NCBI GenBank assembly: GCA_021234155.1
Contig: JAJEKV010000002.1
Location: 8,987,709 to 9,051,708, forward strand
DNA length: 64,000 nt
Source of the DNA: Isoetes taiwanensis
Lineage: Eukaryota; Streptophyta; Lycopodiopsida; Isoetales; Isoetaceae
Direction: 5' to 3'
The notes under the pieces were generated by a model that saw nothing but the letters and a program-made list of their open reading frames with translations, had not been told where the DNA came from and made no database searches. Of the stretch, positions 1 through 10,600 are shown piece by piece; the first letter of the stretch is position 1; each line of letters starts with the position of its first letter. A program made the position numbers and the translations under genes.

Positions 1-1460
1 CTTGATGCTACTGAAAGCACAAAAATGCCAAGGGATTAGTGCAAAATAGAGTTCTGACATTGGAAATGCAAATGGAAATAACAAATTTCGGAATCTGTGT
101 AAGATAAGCATAGTTTCCATCTGAAAAAATGCACATTTCTTTAATGCATAGAGTCTGCCAGAATAACGGCTCTGTTTTCCTCTGTTTTTTAGATTAGTAG
201 ACCGTATGATCTCTTAATCCTGATTTTCCATAGACATTCTTTGGCCCTACAGTTTAGAGTTAACCCTTTTCCAGGGTGGTTGGGTCTCCCCATCCTTCGA
301 TGATTGCATTGCTGGAATTGCATTATAAGCTTTCTATGCTGGCTTAGTGTCGTAAGATATCAAGTGGATTTTCTCTAAGTGCAATCAGGTTATCATAATC
401 CCTCAGTTTGACTATTGCTGTGAAAATAAATAATACAGACCATAGCTTAGGATTGGATGGTAATGATCCCTCATTACGAAGTTTTCAATTGCTTGCTGTT
501 AATCTTTCTAAATACTAACCTTAAGCAAATGCCCTTTCTTTCTTTATCTCTTCTTTGTTCGCTTCGTGGTTGTAACTTAATGCTATTGTTATCTTGTAGC
601 AAAAGAAGCAATCTAAAAATCTTTATCTTGCAACATTATTTCTAACTCTGGTAAAGCAGTTGACTCATATGTATTGTGTTAAGTCAATGGCTTTCCAAGC
701 TGGATTAAGAGTAATCTTGGAGATGTGAAAGAAATATAAATGAATAAATGCATCCTAACTTCTCTTTTTTTTGCAGGTCTACGAGACAGGACTGGCAGCA
801 TAGCCATCCTTGGCCTAATACTTTATAAGGTGTATATATTTCGTTTTAAATGCGTGAGTAGCTTAAGTGCATACATTATTAGTCCATTCTATGGCAAGCC
901 CAATCTCTTTTTAGTACAACTAAAATATAACTGGAAAAACCCTTGAGTAGCATTACCTTGGAGCTGGGTACATGTGATGGTCTAAAGGAACCAACATTTC
1001 TTATTGCACATATGCAGATAGCATCTGAATGAACCTTGCTTTGCCTTGTTACATTCTCCTGCCACCTTGTTATCATCCGACATGGCTACATGGAACTGAA
1101 ATATGTGTTATCTAGCTCAGTATTTTAGTTTGGTGCAATAAACAAAGTCAGGAACCACATCTAGAGCAAACAACTTTTGCAGTCCTATTCTTCAATACGT
1201 GGCTTGCTTTCTTTATACGTGGGGATCTCCACTTTGTATAATAAGCTAGATTTTCAGATTTATTTTTCAAATAGCCAAACAAAATGACTGACTACTTTGC
1301 ATGCCTCTACCCCTCAGTAAACATTAGAAGTGATCATGAGTGAACATTATAGTAAACATTCTATTCAAAAATTAAGAAATTCAACAATTTATAAAGCAGA
1401 CAAACTCATGCAAGTTTATTAGGGAATAGAACTCAGATGTCACATGATGAGAATGTAAGC
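1..1460. other. AT-rich stretch, no gene recognised
   Basis: No ORF here resembles a protein family I know. One acceptor-like pyrimidine tract ending in TTTTTTTGCAG lies near 764-776. It is followed by about 55 bases and then a GTGTAT donor-like site, so an exon of an unrecognised plus-strand gene is possible. The stretch may also be the tail of a gene lying to the left of the window. Confidence 0.3.
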
Positions 1461-1473
1461 CATGTAAGCCAAG

Positions 1474-1963
1474 AATGTGGTATATTGGGAAGCAATGATT
1501 GCAGGATATGCCCAGCATGGGAAATGCCTTTTTGCCTTTGGATGCTTTCAGAACATGCAAGAAAAAGGCATAATGGCAGATAATTTTACATTCCTTTGTG
1601 TTCTTGTTACTTGTAGTCGAGCCAGTCTGGTTGATGAAGCCCATTGACTGTCTGTACATATCAGGGAATATCAAGGCATTATTCCATATATGGATCGTAT
1701 TAACTGTCTGGCTGACTGTTGAGGCGCACTGGATTTTTAGAAGAAGAAGAGGACCTGCTTGTAGCTACTGGACATGATAATGTTTTGGCTTGGACATCCC
1801 TTCTTAGTGCTTGTAAATTGCATGGCAATGCAAGAATAGGGAGATTGCATTTGAATCCATCTAGTTGTAGGGGGTATGTGCTCGTGTCAAACATCTATGC
1901 AGACGCTCATATGCAAGAGGATGCCAAGGAGATTAAACAATTAAGGAGGTGTGCTTTTTCTTG
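1474..1963 (+). pseudogene. PPR protein remnant (PLS/E-type), frameshifted
   Basis: Pentatricopeptide-repeat proteins bind organellar RNA. Reading from 1474 gives a typical motif with the segments WEAMIAGYAQHGK, FQNMQEKGI and VTCSRASLVDEAH. It then hits TGA at 1645-1647 and again at 1720-1722. The homology resumes one frame over at 1719 with RRTGFLEEEEDLL, WTSLLSACKLHGN and GYVLVSNIYA, which is the usual order of the last PPR motifs leading into the E motif. About ten residues expected between HGNARIG and LNPSS are missing. Two stops, one frameshift and one deletion in roughly 490 bases mean this is a dead copy. No upstream PPR repeats or C-terminal DYW domain were found beside it, so it is also truncated at both ends. 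The family call is firm; the subclass (E-containing) is inferred from the final motif. Confidence 0.8.
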
Positions 1964-4570
1964 AAGATCCAAGTTTCTGCCAGTTATTGTGAACAAATAA
2001 GAGCTGTAAGTGACTGTTTTGGATCGTTGATTAGGAAAAGAAAAATATAAGAATTCATTGTGAGCAACCATTCCTGGGATAACCTTTTGTTTTTTTTTAG
2101 TTGTGAGAGAATGTCGTTTATAAATCGGATTGGTTTGATAACTTCCAAATTGAGTATTTTCAGAGGCTTGTGCACTGGGCTTTTTGGATTTGTGCTGAAA
2201 AACACATTGCAAGCCTCCATTTTTTTTCCAGAATTTCTTGCACTTTCCAGCACCAAATGGCGGCATTTGTTCCGTTTCTCCATATTTTTCAAGTCCATTT
2301 GAAAAGTGGCCATTTTTTGTGATTGATTACTTAAGGAGTTGGCATTGCATTGACTATGCCAAAAGCTGAAAAGGAGTCTGCGTTGCCTTGTTTATGCCAA
2401 AAGGCTGAAAATGTTAGAATATGGTATTTATTATGTCTACTGGGATTCTGGGAAGTGGTCTGCTATGACAGTGGCCCTTGCTAATTGAAGATGCTTATTT
2501 GAAAGGGAAATGCTAACTGAAAAAGCTTATTTGAAGGGGAAATGCTGACGAGAAAACATATGACTTCAATTTGTCTTTTGCTTTCAATGTGGATGATCTC
2601 AATCCGTGATCATTTATTTATGTGTGCCCCACAAATAGAGACGTGAAACAATTTCCTCTTATTAGATATTTTAGATGCATTTTCTATATCACCTCTAGTA
2701 TATGCTGATACTTACGTTCTTTGCGCAGACTAGATCTTTGTCTTCATTCAGGGGTTTTGATGTCTGATCTCTACGAGGTATACCATATTATCATGGCTTA
2801 TTTATTGGGGCTTCAAACTTATATATTGGCAAATAGTGCATCAGTGAATCAGTCTCTTTATTTACAGGAACACTATGAAATGGACACTATTCTCCATGGT
2901 AAGCGAAACTTGATGTCAAGCTATAGTAGTGCTACTAAGGTATATTTTACTTGGTCTTTGAACTTCTTTCTTGCTTTTTACTGTAAATAGTGCATCTGTA
3001 GAGACCCATTACTTTGTTTCTTTATTTGACTCACTACTTTGTTTGTTTATTTGCAGGACATTTATGAAATGGACAATATCAGGTGAAATTTGATGCTAAA
3101 CTCTTCTATAATAAGACTTGACTAAAGATACATTTGCAAAGTCAATAGGTAAAGATTGTACAGATTATGCACTCTTTCCTTTTGTTCACATATGTCATCT
3201 CAAATAAGGACTTGAAATCATTGCGTGCCATCTATTTTGATTGTTTTCATTGTAGCTAGGGTACATTTACATGCATTGGTGGTTGTATATTTCATTATTT
3301 AGCAGGCAACATCTTGCAAGCTTCTACTTGGTTTGGTTTCTATATTGCTAACTTTCTTAAGGGATTGGATCTTTTTTATTTAGCCAGGTCTTATTTAGAG
3401 TCATTGCTGATTGTAGATCCGACCACTACGAGTAACTTCTGGCAAACAAGATCAACAGCATGAGTCTAAGCAACAAGTTTAATAATTGACAACTTTTAAG
3501 TAGATCATAGCCATCTTCTTCCCTTTTAGGTTGTTCTGTGTCAGTGTTATTCATTTTTGTTAATGCTACAGTTATACTTTTGCTGAAGGCAAGATGGTAT
3601 TTCTTTAAATTATATTATTACAAGCCTTCTGCTGCCTTTTATAGTTGAACGGGAAATCCTGCTTATTTGTTATTCTACTTGGCATGTTTTGTGTTTTGAG
3701 GTAAAAGTGTGCCATGCCATTGTTCTGAGTTTACCCACATAATATTGACCAATAGTATGCCCCCACTCTACACCTTTTCAAGATGACACCATGCAGACTA
3801 GAACAGCACATTGAGTTTGGCCCCTTTTCTGCCCCTTCAAAGTTAATCCTGATGCTGGATATTGAAATCAATCAGAATATTAATTTTCTCTCATGCAGAC
3901 TAATATTGTAGAAGGGTCAGTTGGACCATTAGAAATGATGCGAACCAGGTTCACAGTCTGGGTGGAGGGTCATGCTCCTTTATTAGATTGCATCAGAGGC
4001 TATTGGGTATTAGAGATCAACAGGACTTCCTGCAACCAGATTGCATGTAGTAGTATTATAGATGTTGTAGTTCTGCATGCAGAGGCACATCTTGGACAGA
4101 TTCTTTGAATTCGATGTATAAGAGGCAAAGTTCAGTGTCATCCTCCCTGCAGAATTTACTGCATGATAAAACAACTATAATTGGAAAAAGCATAAAAACT
4201 CTTATATGTAACTTTATAGCAGTGCAGTCAGCCTATGGGATGTGAATGCACACATCAAAAGTGTTGTTGTATTCCTTGCTCCTTCAACTAACTATGACTC
4301 CTTCCTCCCATTTGAGAATATTTTTACGCTGTTAGTCCATGTTATTCAGCTTATAACATCATAGTTGTGGCAGCAACACTGAGGCTTACGAATATATAGA
4401 TGGAATTTGCCTGCCAATTTGTTGTTATTTTCGGACTATAGTTGGCAAGATTTTAATTTGATGCAGGCAAGATGCAGGATGTTGCTGAAACATTGCATCC
4501 ATCTAATAAGTCATTGAGGCATTACAGCAATGGCACTTGGTGTTTGACTAAATTGATGGTGCTATAAGCC
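1964..4570. other. AT-rich stretch with exon-like islands, no gene recognised
   Basis: The stretch is mostly T-rich non-coding sequence. Several short islands look like plus-strand exons bounded by pyrimidine-AG and GT: about 2728-2778, 2868-2939 and 3057-3084. A 71-codon ORF at 3893-4108 also follows an acceptor-like CATGCAG. None translates to a family I know, and they could not be joined into a convincing gene. They may be remnants of the gene that held the trihelix domain downstream. Confidence 0.3.
2868..3085 (+). repeat. Degenerate tandem duplication of an exon-like segment
   Basis: The segment starting at 2868 (GAACACTATGAAATGGACAC) recurs at 3057 (GACATTTATGAAATGGACAA), 189 bases later. 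Both are preceded by a T-rich tract ending in TTTACAG or TTTGCAG, and by the shared string AAATAGTGCATC. The second copy meets a stop soon after. This looks like an exon with its acceptor duplicated in tandem, then degraded. Confidence 0.5.
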
Positions 4571-4574
4571 GCAA

Positions 4575-4871
4575 AGGGAGAAGAATACACAACATTGGCT
4601 TTGGAGCTAGGGAAAAGCACAAGAAAAAAGATGAAATATGGTCAGATGTAGAGGATTTGGAGCTAGGGAAAAGCACAAGAAAAAAGATGAAAGATGGTCG
4701 GATGTAGAGGATTACTATTGCAATAATTCAATGCACCATTCTACAAAGGCATGCCTATCCAGATGGGACACACTTATTGCAGATTTCAGAAAGATTAATG
4801 ATCATGAATGCTTTTCTTTGAACTATTTGTCTTCATCTCCTTTAATATATTATTTTATGTATATGCTCTAA
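4575..4871 (+). pseudogene. Trihelix (Myb/SANT-like) DNA-binding domain fragment
   Basis: Translation from about 4638 gives REKHKKKDERWSDVEDYYC, then KACLSRWDTLIADFRKI. The spacing of the RW, the V..Y and the C..RWD.L..DFRKI segment matches the trihelix / Myb_DNA-bind_4 family of plant transcription factors. Only the second and third helices are convincing. A 46-bp tandem duplication inside the domain puts the upstream and downstream halves in different frames, and the ORF stops at 4869-4871. No other exon of a transcription factor could be tied to it. It is probably a broken gene fragment; a short expressed exon of a larger gene is the alternative. Confidence 0.5.
4610..4701 (+). repeat. 46-bp tandem duplication, two copies
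   Basis: The unit at 4610-4655 is repeated at 4656-4701 with about two substitutions (ATATGGTCAG against AGATGGTCGG). The unit is not a multiple of three, so it shifts the frame of the trihelix domain it lies in. Confidence 0.9.
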
Positions 4872-6040
4872 AAGAGGAGAAACATGCACCTCTTATGATT
4901 TAGACTGCCAATGCATTATTCAGATTAATTCTACGACAAATAATGGGTGACATATTCTTAGGTTTTTGTCACAAGGCATACGACATTTTTGCCTTATGAA
5001 TTGGTTTTCTAGCCACAATGTGTGGGCCACTAGAAAGGAGAACTTGGTATCTGGAAAATATACTGCATAATCTCATGCTGCTATCTAAAGTTGATTCAAT
5101 TCTTGGATGCATTTTTTATACATTCTATTCAAGGGGCATGAATGCATCATCATATGAATTAGAAGTTACTGCAAATTTTAAGTCAACTGGAGAAGTTAGT
5201 GCAGATTTTGGACCAACTGGAATGTGAAGAGGAAAAGGATATCATGTGTAAAAAGTGAGGAAGAATGACTCTTACAGAAAAGTTTGATGGTTAGGGAGCC
5301 CTATTAAATTCCCCATCACAAATCCGCGGTATTCAATTTATGATTTGCAATCATATGAAGGACATCAATGCCTTGGCACATAAACAAACTATTGTAAAGT
5401 TCGATAAAACAAAACCCACATAATTACCTGACTAACAAGAAGTTCAATAAAATTAGACCTACATAATTATCTACCACAAAACAGACCCACTCAATTGTTT
5501 TTGGGATATGGTCTATGGTTTGGACAAGACATTTTAGTATCACATATAATATTTTGAAATAGTATTATGAAAGGAATTTTTGTCATGGTAAATTGGGCAT
5601 ATACCAGTGGGCAAAGAGAAGATACATCATGTCATACAGACTTTGCAGAGAAATTAGCATGTTTCTTAACAGGGATGGTACTATTGGAAATGATTGTCTG
5701 CTTCTCTTTTCAAAGACATAAGGAATGGTTTTACAACTTAAGGATGGAATGAACTATATGGTTTTATAATGGACTAAACAAAGGCCAATTTACTAAGTTG
5801 CTTTTAAATTTTTGAGCTCCTTAGGTACATGGTTGAAGTTATTGAATGATTTTCTTACATAAAGAAATTTAAATAGATGATTATAAATTGTTCCACATTT
5901 TAGACTTGGCTCCCGGACAACCTAAATTACACAATATATTCTATGCATATTATCAACCATGTTTGATAGATATGCATAGATATGAATATCTTGTATGAAT
6001 CATCATGCCTACCAATTCCACATGTCCCTGGCTAATGTAT
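4872..6040. other. AT-rich stretch, no gene recognised
   Basis: Short plus-strand ORFs (5018-5227, 5567-5752) do not resemble known proteins. A roughly 44-base imperfect tandem repeat containing ACATAATTA lies near 5399-5490. Nothing else stands out. Confidence 0.3.
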
Positions 6041-6156
6041 GGGGGAACAGAAGTTGGGGACCCCATTCTGCCACGGCGGGAGGGGCCCCGCGACCGGCGA
6101 TAGCCGGGAGCGGGTCTCCCGCTGTGGCAGAATGGGGGACCAACTTCTGTTCCCCC
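6041..6156. repeat. GC-rich palindrome (hairpin) with ~41-base arms
   Basis: The arm at 6041-6082 (GGGGGAACAGAAGTTGGGGA...) pairs with 6116-6156 (...CAACTTCTGTTCCCCC) with only a few mismatches. The roughly 33-base loop is nearly pure GC and contains GGGGCCCCGCGACCGG. The potential fold is very stable and unlike the AT-rich flanks. Confidence 0.85.
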
Positions 6157-6797
6157 ACAAAATAGAAGTTGGGGAGTCGATTTGGCTTCTGCTTTTACAT
6201 TATGTTTAAATTTAGAGATTGTAGCAGAAAAAACGAGCTCCAGAACAAAAAATTTTGAGATTTGGGTCTTCGGTGAGCTTGCAGCAGAGAAAAGGCGCCC
6301 TGTTCTCGCTTCCAAAGCTCCATTGCCATATCCGGAAGCTTCAAAACCTGCCGTTTTCAAAGAAACCTTCCCTATTCCTGTGCCCAAATAGACTTTTGTT
6401 CCCATACAATGAGGAGCCGGATCAAAGAAACAGAGATTTTGCTATGGCGGTTTCTTTCTAAAATTTTGAAGACAAAAACGTAAGAAACAGAAACAGGGGT
6501 TTTGTGGCATGATTTTTGCCCTCTTCTTGGCTCTTTGTCGCCATATCCAGAATCTAAGTCTTCTTCCCGGCTCCATCTACAGCTCAGACAGAATATCAGC
6601 CCTACATCCAGAAGCTCTGCGCTATATCCAGAAGCTCAGGTTTTGTTACGGGTTTTCTTTCACCGACAATCACCGGTTGTTTTGGGTTTTTTTTTACCGG
6701 ATGAGCGGAAAGCTCATCCCGACTTCCATTCCGTGATGGATAGGAGGGACACGTGGCGCAAAGAGCACGATTTCGACGACCCAACTTCTATTTTGTT
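6041..6797. mobile_element. Small non-autonomous TIR element, about 0.64-0.76 kb
   Basis: A 23-base terminal inverted repeat lies at 6158-6180 (CAAAATAGAAGTTGGG...) and at 6773-6795 as its complement, with about two mismatches. Just outside the left repeat, at 6041-6156, is a 116-base palindrome whose arms carry a shorter form of the same terminus (GGAACAGAAGTTGGG). The right end also continues to GGAACA on the complementary strand. The interior is richer in GC than its flanks and contains four variants of CATATCCAGAAGCTC (near 6329, 6541, 6604 and 6622). It has no transposase, so I read it as a MITE-like or gene-fragment-carrying DNA transposon. No clear target-site duplication was found, so the superfamily is unassigned. 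Confidence 0.6.
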
Positions 6798-6804
6798 CCT
6801 AGTT

Positions 6805-7060
6805 GCTTATATTGCTTAAGCTCTTTAATAAGAAACTGCAATAAAGGATAATAAGAAATGTTTTTGTAATGTATTTAGTGTAAGTGTGGGAGTGTAGATA
6901 AAAGCAAAGATAGCACTGATAGGAGAAGATTATTGCTTGTGACTAAAATGTGTTTGAAATGTATTTTAGTGTCTACTGAAGTGTGAGAGCATAGATAAAA
7001 GCAAAGATCGGATGGATTGGTTATTGCTTAAGCTTCTTAATAAGAACGTGCAAGAAAAAA
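6805..7060 (+). repeat. Imperfect direct repeats beside the TIR element
   Basis: GTAGATAAAAGCAAAGAT near 6894 and CATAGATAAAAGCAAAGAT near 6991 lie in two copies of a roughly 90-base unit that also share AATGTATTT and AGTGTGRGAG. The pair is bracketed by TATTGCTTAAGCT and a following TTAATAAGAA at both ends (6809 and 7021). This could be an old small element or a local duplication. Confidence 0.5.
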
Positions 7061-7698
7061 ACTATTGAATTTAGAAAATGTCAAGATCTTTCTGCCATGT
7101 GTGAACTACATATATTGATGGTTAGGATGCAATCAAAACAAGGGCCACCACATCCAATGCCCTTTCCTCCTCTCTCCAATTTGAGAAAACTTTTAAAACG
7201 CATAAAAGGCTTAATATGAGAATACCATTCCTAAGGAAATCTTTATCTAAACTATATAAATCCTGATCTAAACTAAATAAATCCGCACAGATTTAAAACA
7301 TCATTTACTAGGCTACGTGTTTCTTTTGTTGTGCCTTTTTGTTTAGTAAATCACCTTTTAGTAAGAATGCCCTGAATTATATGTTGACGTTCCTAGAGGC
7401 GGCTTTCTTTTATTGTAGACCTCTGGGTGCAAAATCTCTAAACTTGAAATGTCAAACAATAAGCCCAACACAGAAATTATTAACAAAGAATCAACCAAAT
7501 ATGCCAGTCGTTTGTCGCAGACGCTGCAGCCATTAAATTAAATTAATGAATTTGTTGGCTCGCCCACCTTTTTATGTCTGCTCCATTTAATGTACAGAAG
7601 CGCCGCTATCACCAAGCTTCAGCAGGCAAATATACAGCGACTGAACAGATATATCTCCTTCCAGTAGTTAGCTGTATACAATTGTGAATATACAACTC
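7061..7698. other. 3' flank of the sucrose-phosphate synthase gene
   Basis: No coding sequence was recognised. On the minus strand, a possible poly(A) signal CAATAAAAG lies near 7405, about 290 bases beyond the stop codon; this is weak evidence. The remainder is AT-rich. Confidence 0.3.
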
Positions 7699-10600
7699 TT
7701 ATCCTAGCTTTACTAATGCATTAAGAATGTCTTCAGAATTATATCCCTCCTCTGTGGAGATAATGTTTGGGCTTTCTGCTGGTGCTACGTCCTCCCTGGT
7801 ATAGCTGCCATTAGTCCTAAGTAGCTTCTCTGAGGTACCTTTAACTGCACCTTTTAAGATTATAGTTTTGTGAGTTCCAGCAAGTAATTCTTCGTAATCA
7901 GTATCTCCTGTTTCCCCAACAATGACAAACATGTTCGCAACATCAATCCCCCAACGGACAAACATATACCTGGTTGATTGCAAGTAGAATAGACATGTCA
8001 TCAGCAACATTTTAAGAATCAACAAAATAAAACATCTCGTATAAACCTTCTCCACCTTAAAGCCTGTGATCTGGAAGCATGTAATGGAAGAACATGCAAT
8101 TTACTAGCATTTTGGCAGTATATAACATGGCACCTTAACCCACGCATTCTCAAACATTGCCGAAGTTCATCTACCTTGGGTGCCTGCAAGGTGCCACCAA
8201 TGCCACAAGTTGAACAATACAATGTATATTTAGACTCAAATCATTATGTACTTACATTTGAAGTGCTCTTCACTTGATAAGCAAGACAATGTGAATTGCA
8301 TCGACCTTCTTCTTCGATGATAATTCGGTCTGGCTTGCCCTGCCCAGTGACTGCATCAGAGACACTTAGTCGGGCCATTACTTTCCTTAATCCTTCTCCA
8401 CCCCATCGATGGTCTATATGTATATCATAGTCAGTATCAGAAGACATTGGCATGTCTGGACCATTGAATATTTCTTCTGCATTTACAGATGCACCAGGGT
8501 AGTAAAGCTGGCTTCCACTGCTGCATATAAGAGCATCAAAATCTTTCACTGCTATGCCTTCAGAAGTCAGCATATGAATGGTTTCTCTGAGTGTCAAAGC
8601 TGTTGCTAATACAAATCCAGTGGAACGACCAGTGTTATCGAGCTTCACAGCTTTGAAAACTTCTCGCATAACATTTGACATTCCTTTCCCAGGATATGCA
8701 CCCTTAGTGTAACTGTCAATAGCAATGACGAACAATCTTTGTCTCCTCCGTAACATTGGTAACCTGTTCATAGTCTGACCATTGATTTGAACATATCTTT
8801 CACCTGAACCATGCTTGTTCTCATTTTCTTCTTTGGTTCCCTGTTTATGCTTTTCATAGGCCTCCTTAACCTGGTCTGCTATCCTATCAGTGCCTCGAAG
8901 AATCTTCTCTAACAGGGAACTACAGAGAGACCCTCTTTCCCCATCATCAGACAGACGAAGAGAAAGATCTTGCACGTCCCTGAGAGAATCCCCTTGTGAT
9001 TCAGCATCAGCATCGCCATTTGATTCTTCATTCTGCCACTGTGGATGCCTCATTCTACAAAGTGCAACCTTAGAAAGATAATTTGTGCAATGTTGAGGCC
9101 AAGAATACAGATGAATATTTTTTAGCCCATTGCGGCGGCACTCTATCCACAAATTACGATCTGCTAAAAGCTTTAGCAACGCATCAGCAATCTCCTTCAC
9201 ATCATGTGGATTAACTAGGAGCCCATTTTGCAAAGTCTGCATTGTTCAACCACTTTTCAGCATAACATAAGAATTTCCAAATTTTCCATTAATAAAGTCC
9301 GTGGCAATGTCATTACCCTTTGAATGTCAACTGGTCCACCATTCCCTGTGGCAACCATTGGTAATCCATGGGCAGCTGCCTGTCAGAGCAAAGCTTTCAA
9401 GCATAAGAACTTGTTCTATTAATAAGTTCAATATAGTGAACATAGACATATAGTAATACCTCTATAAGTGTTAAGCCAAATGGCTCAACAAGAGCTGGAT
9501 TGATAAACACTCCCTAAACATCAGGATATGTTCAATGGTTAAGAAATAGAACATAAAAGAACCACGGTTGAAAACAAGGCCATTTCCAAGCCAAAATCTA
9601 CCTTGGTTTTTGCAGCAAGCCGGTATATATCAGGAACATCGGATTGCCGATGATGCTTTGGATAAGCCACCAAACCATAAAGATCATATTTGTCTATGAG
9701 CGTTAACGCGGAAACCAATACATTAGCATTGGCAGAAGACATCTCCTCAATATCATCTCGGTTCCCCATGATCAGTGTCTGAAAAGTAAATTTTAAAGAT
9801 AATCCTTCAGCTTTCAGCTGCAATCTAATAATTAATAATGGAGAAGCTAAAGCATTTTGCAAACCATACAAGATTAGCCAGCTCCCGCAAAGGTCGGCAT
9901 TCACCAAACGCCTTCAACAAATTTATGATGTTCTTCTTGGGGTCCGGGCGAGCTAACGCCAGAATCATTGGCTTATGCTTATTTGTAAAGAAACGCATAA
10001 TCTGCATTTACACATATAGATAACTTTAATCATATTGGAAAATGACAGTTTATGTGAAAAATTAATGTACACCAAGGATTTTTTACCTCTGCCCAAATTG
10101 GTGGATCTGCTCTTGGTGAAACAGGAGTTACAGAAGTAGCATCATTGGCTGCGTAAGCAGCAGCTTCTGCATCTCCCTCTATAACATCACCAGCATCTTG
10201 AACAATAACATTGCTGAAGTCCATTCCAGGTGGTATAACCTAAAACAAGTTTCACATTAACATACCATAACAGCTACTTTACAAAACTGACTTTCAAAAA
10301 GAACATACCGCCATGCGTGGCATATATCGGCCAAGACAACTAACTCCACGCTTTTCCCTTGCTCTAAGAATTTTAGCAAGCTTGACATTGAAACCATCAT
10401 ACAAACCCCACTGCTCGTCAATCTCTTGCTTGGTGCTTGTGATAACAAGCTCAGCAGCATCAAGAGATAACTCTTCGGCCTCTATCCGACGCATAATTTT
10501 GTATGTAGCATTGATATCTTCTTTGGACTGACGCCCTTGCTTAAGCAATTGATTAAGTTTATTATGCCCTAGTGAATGTCCTGTGAGCACCATAGGTACA

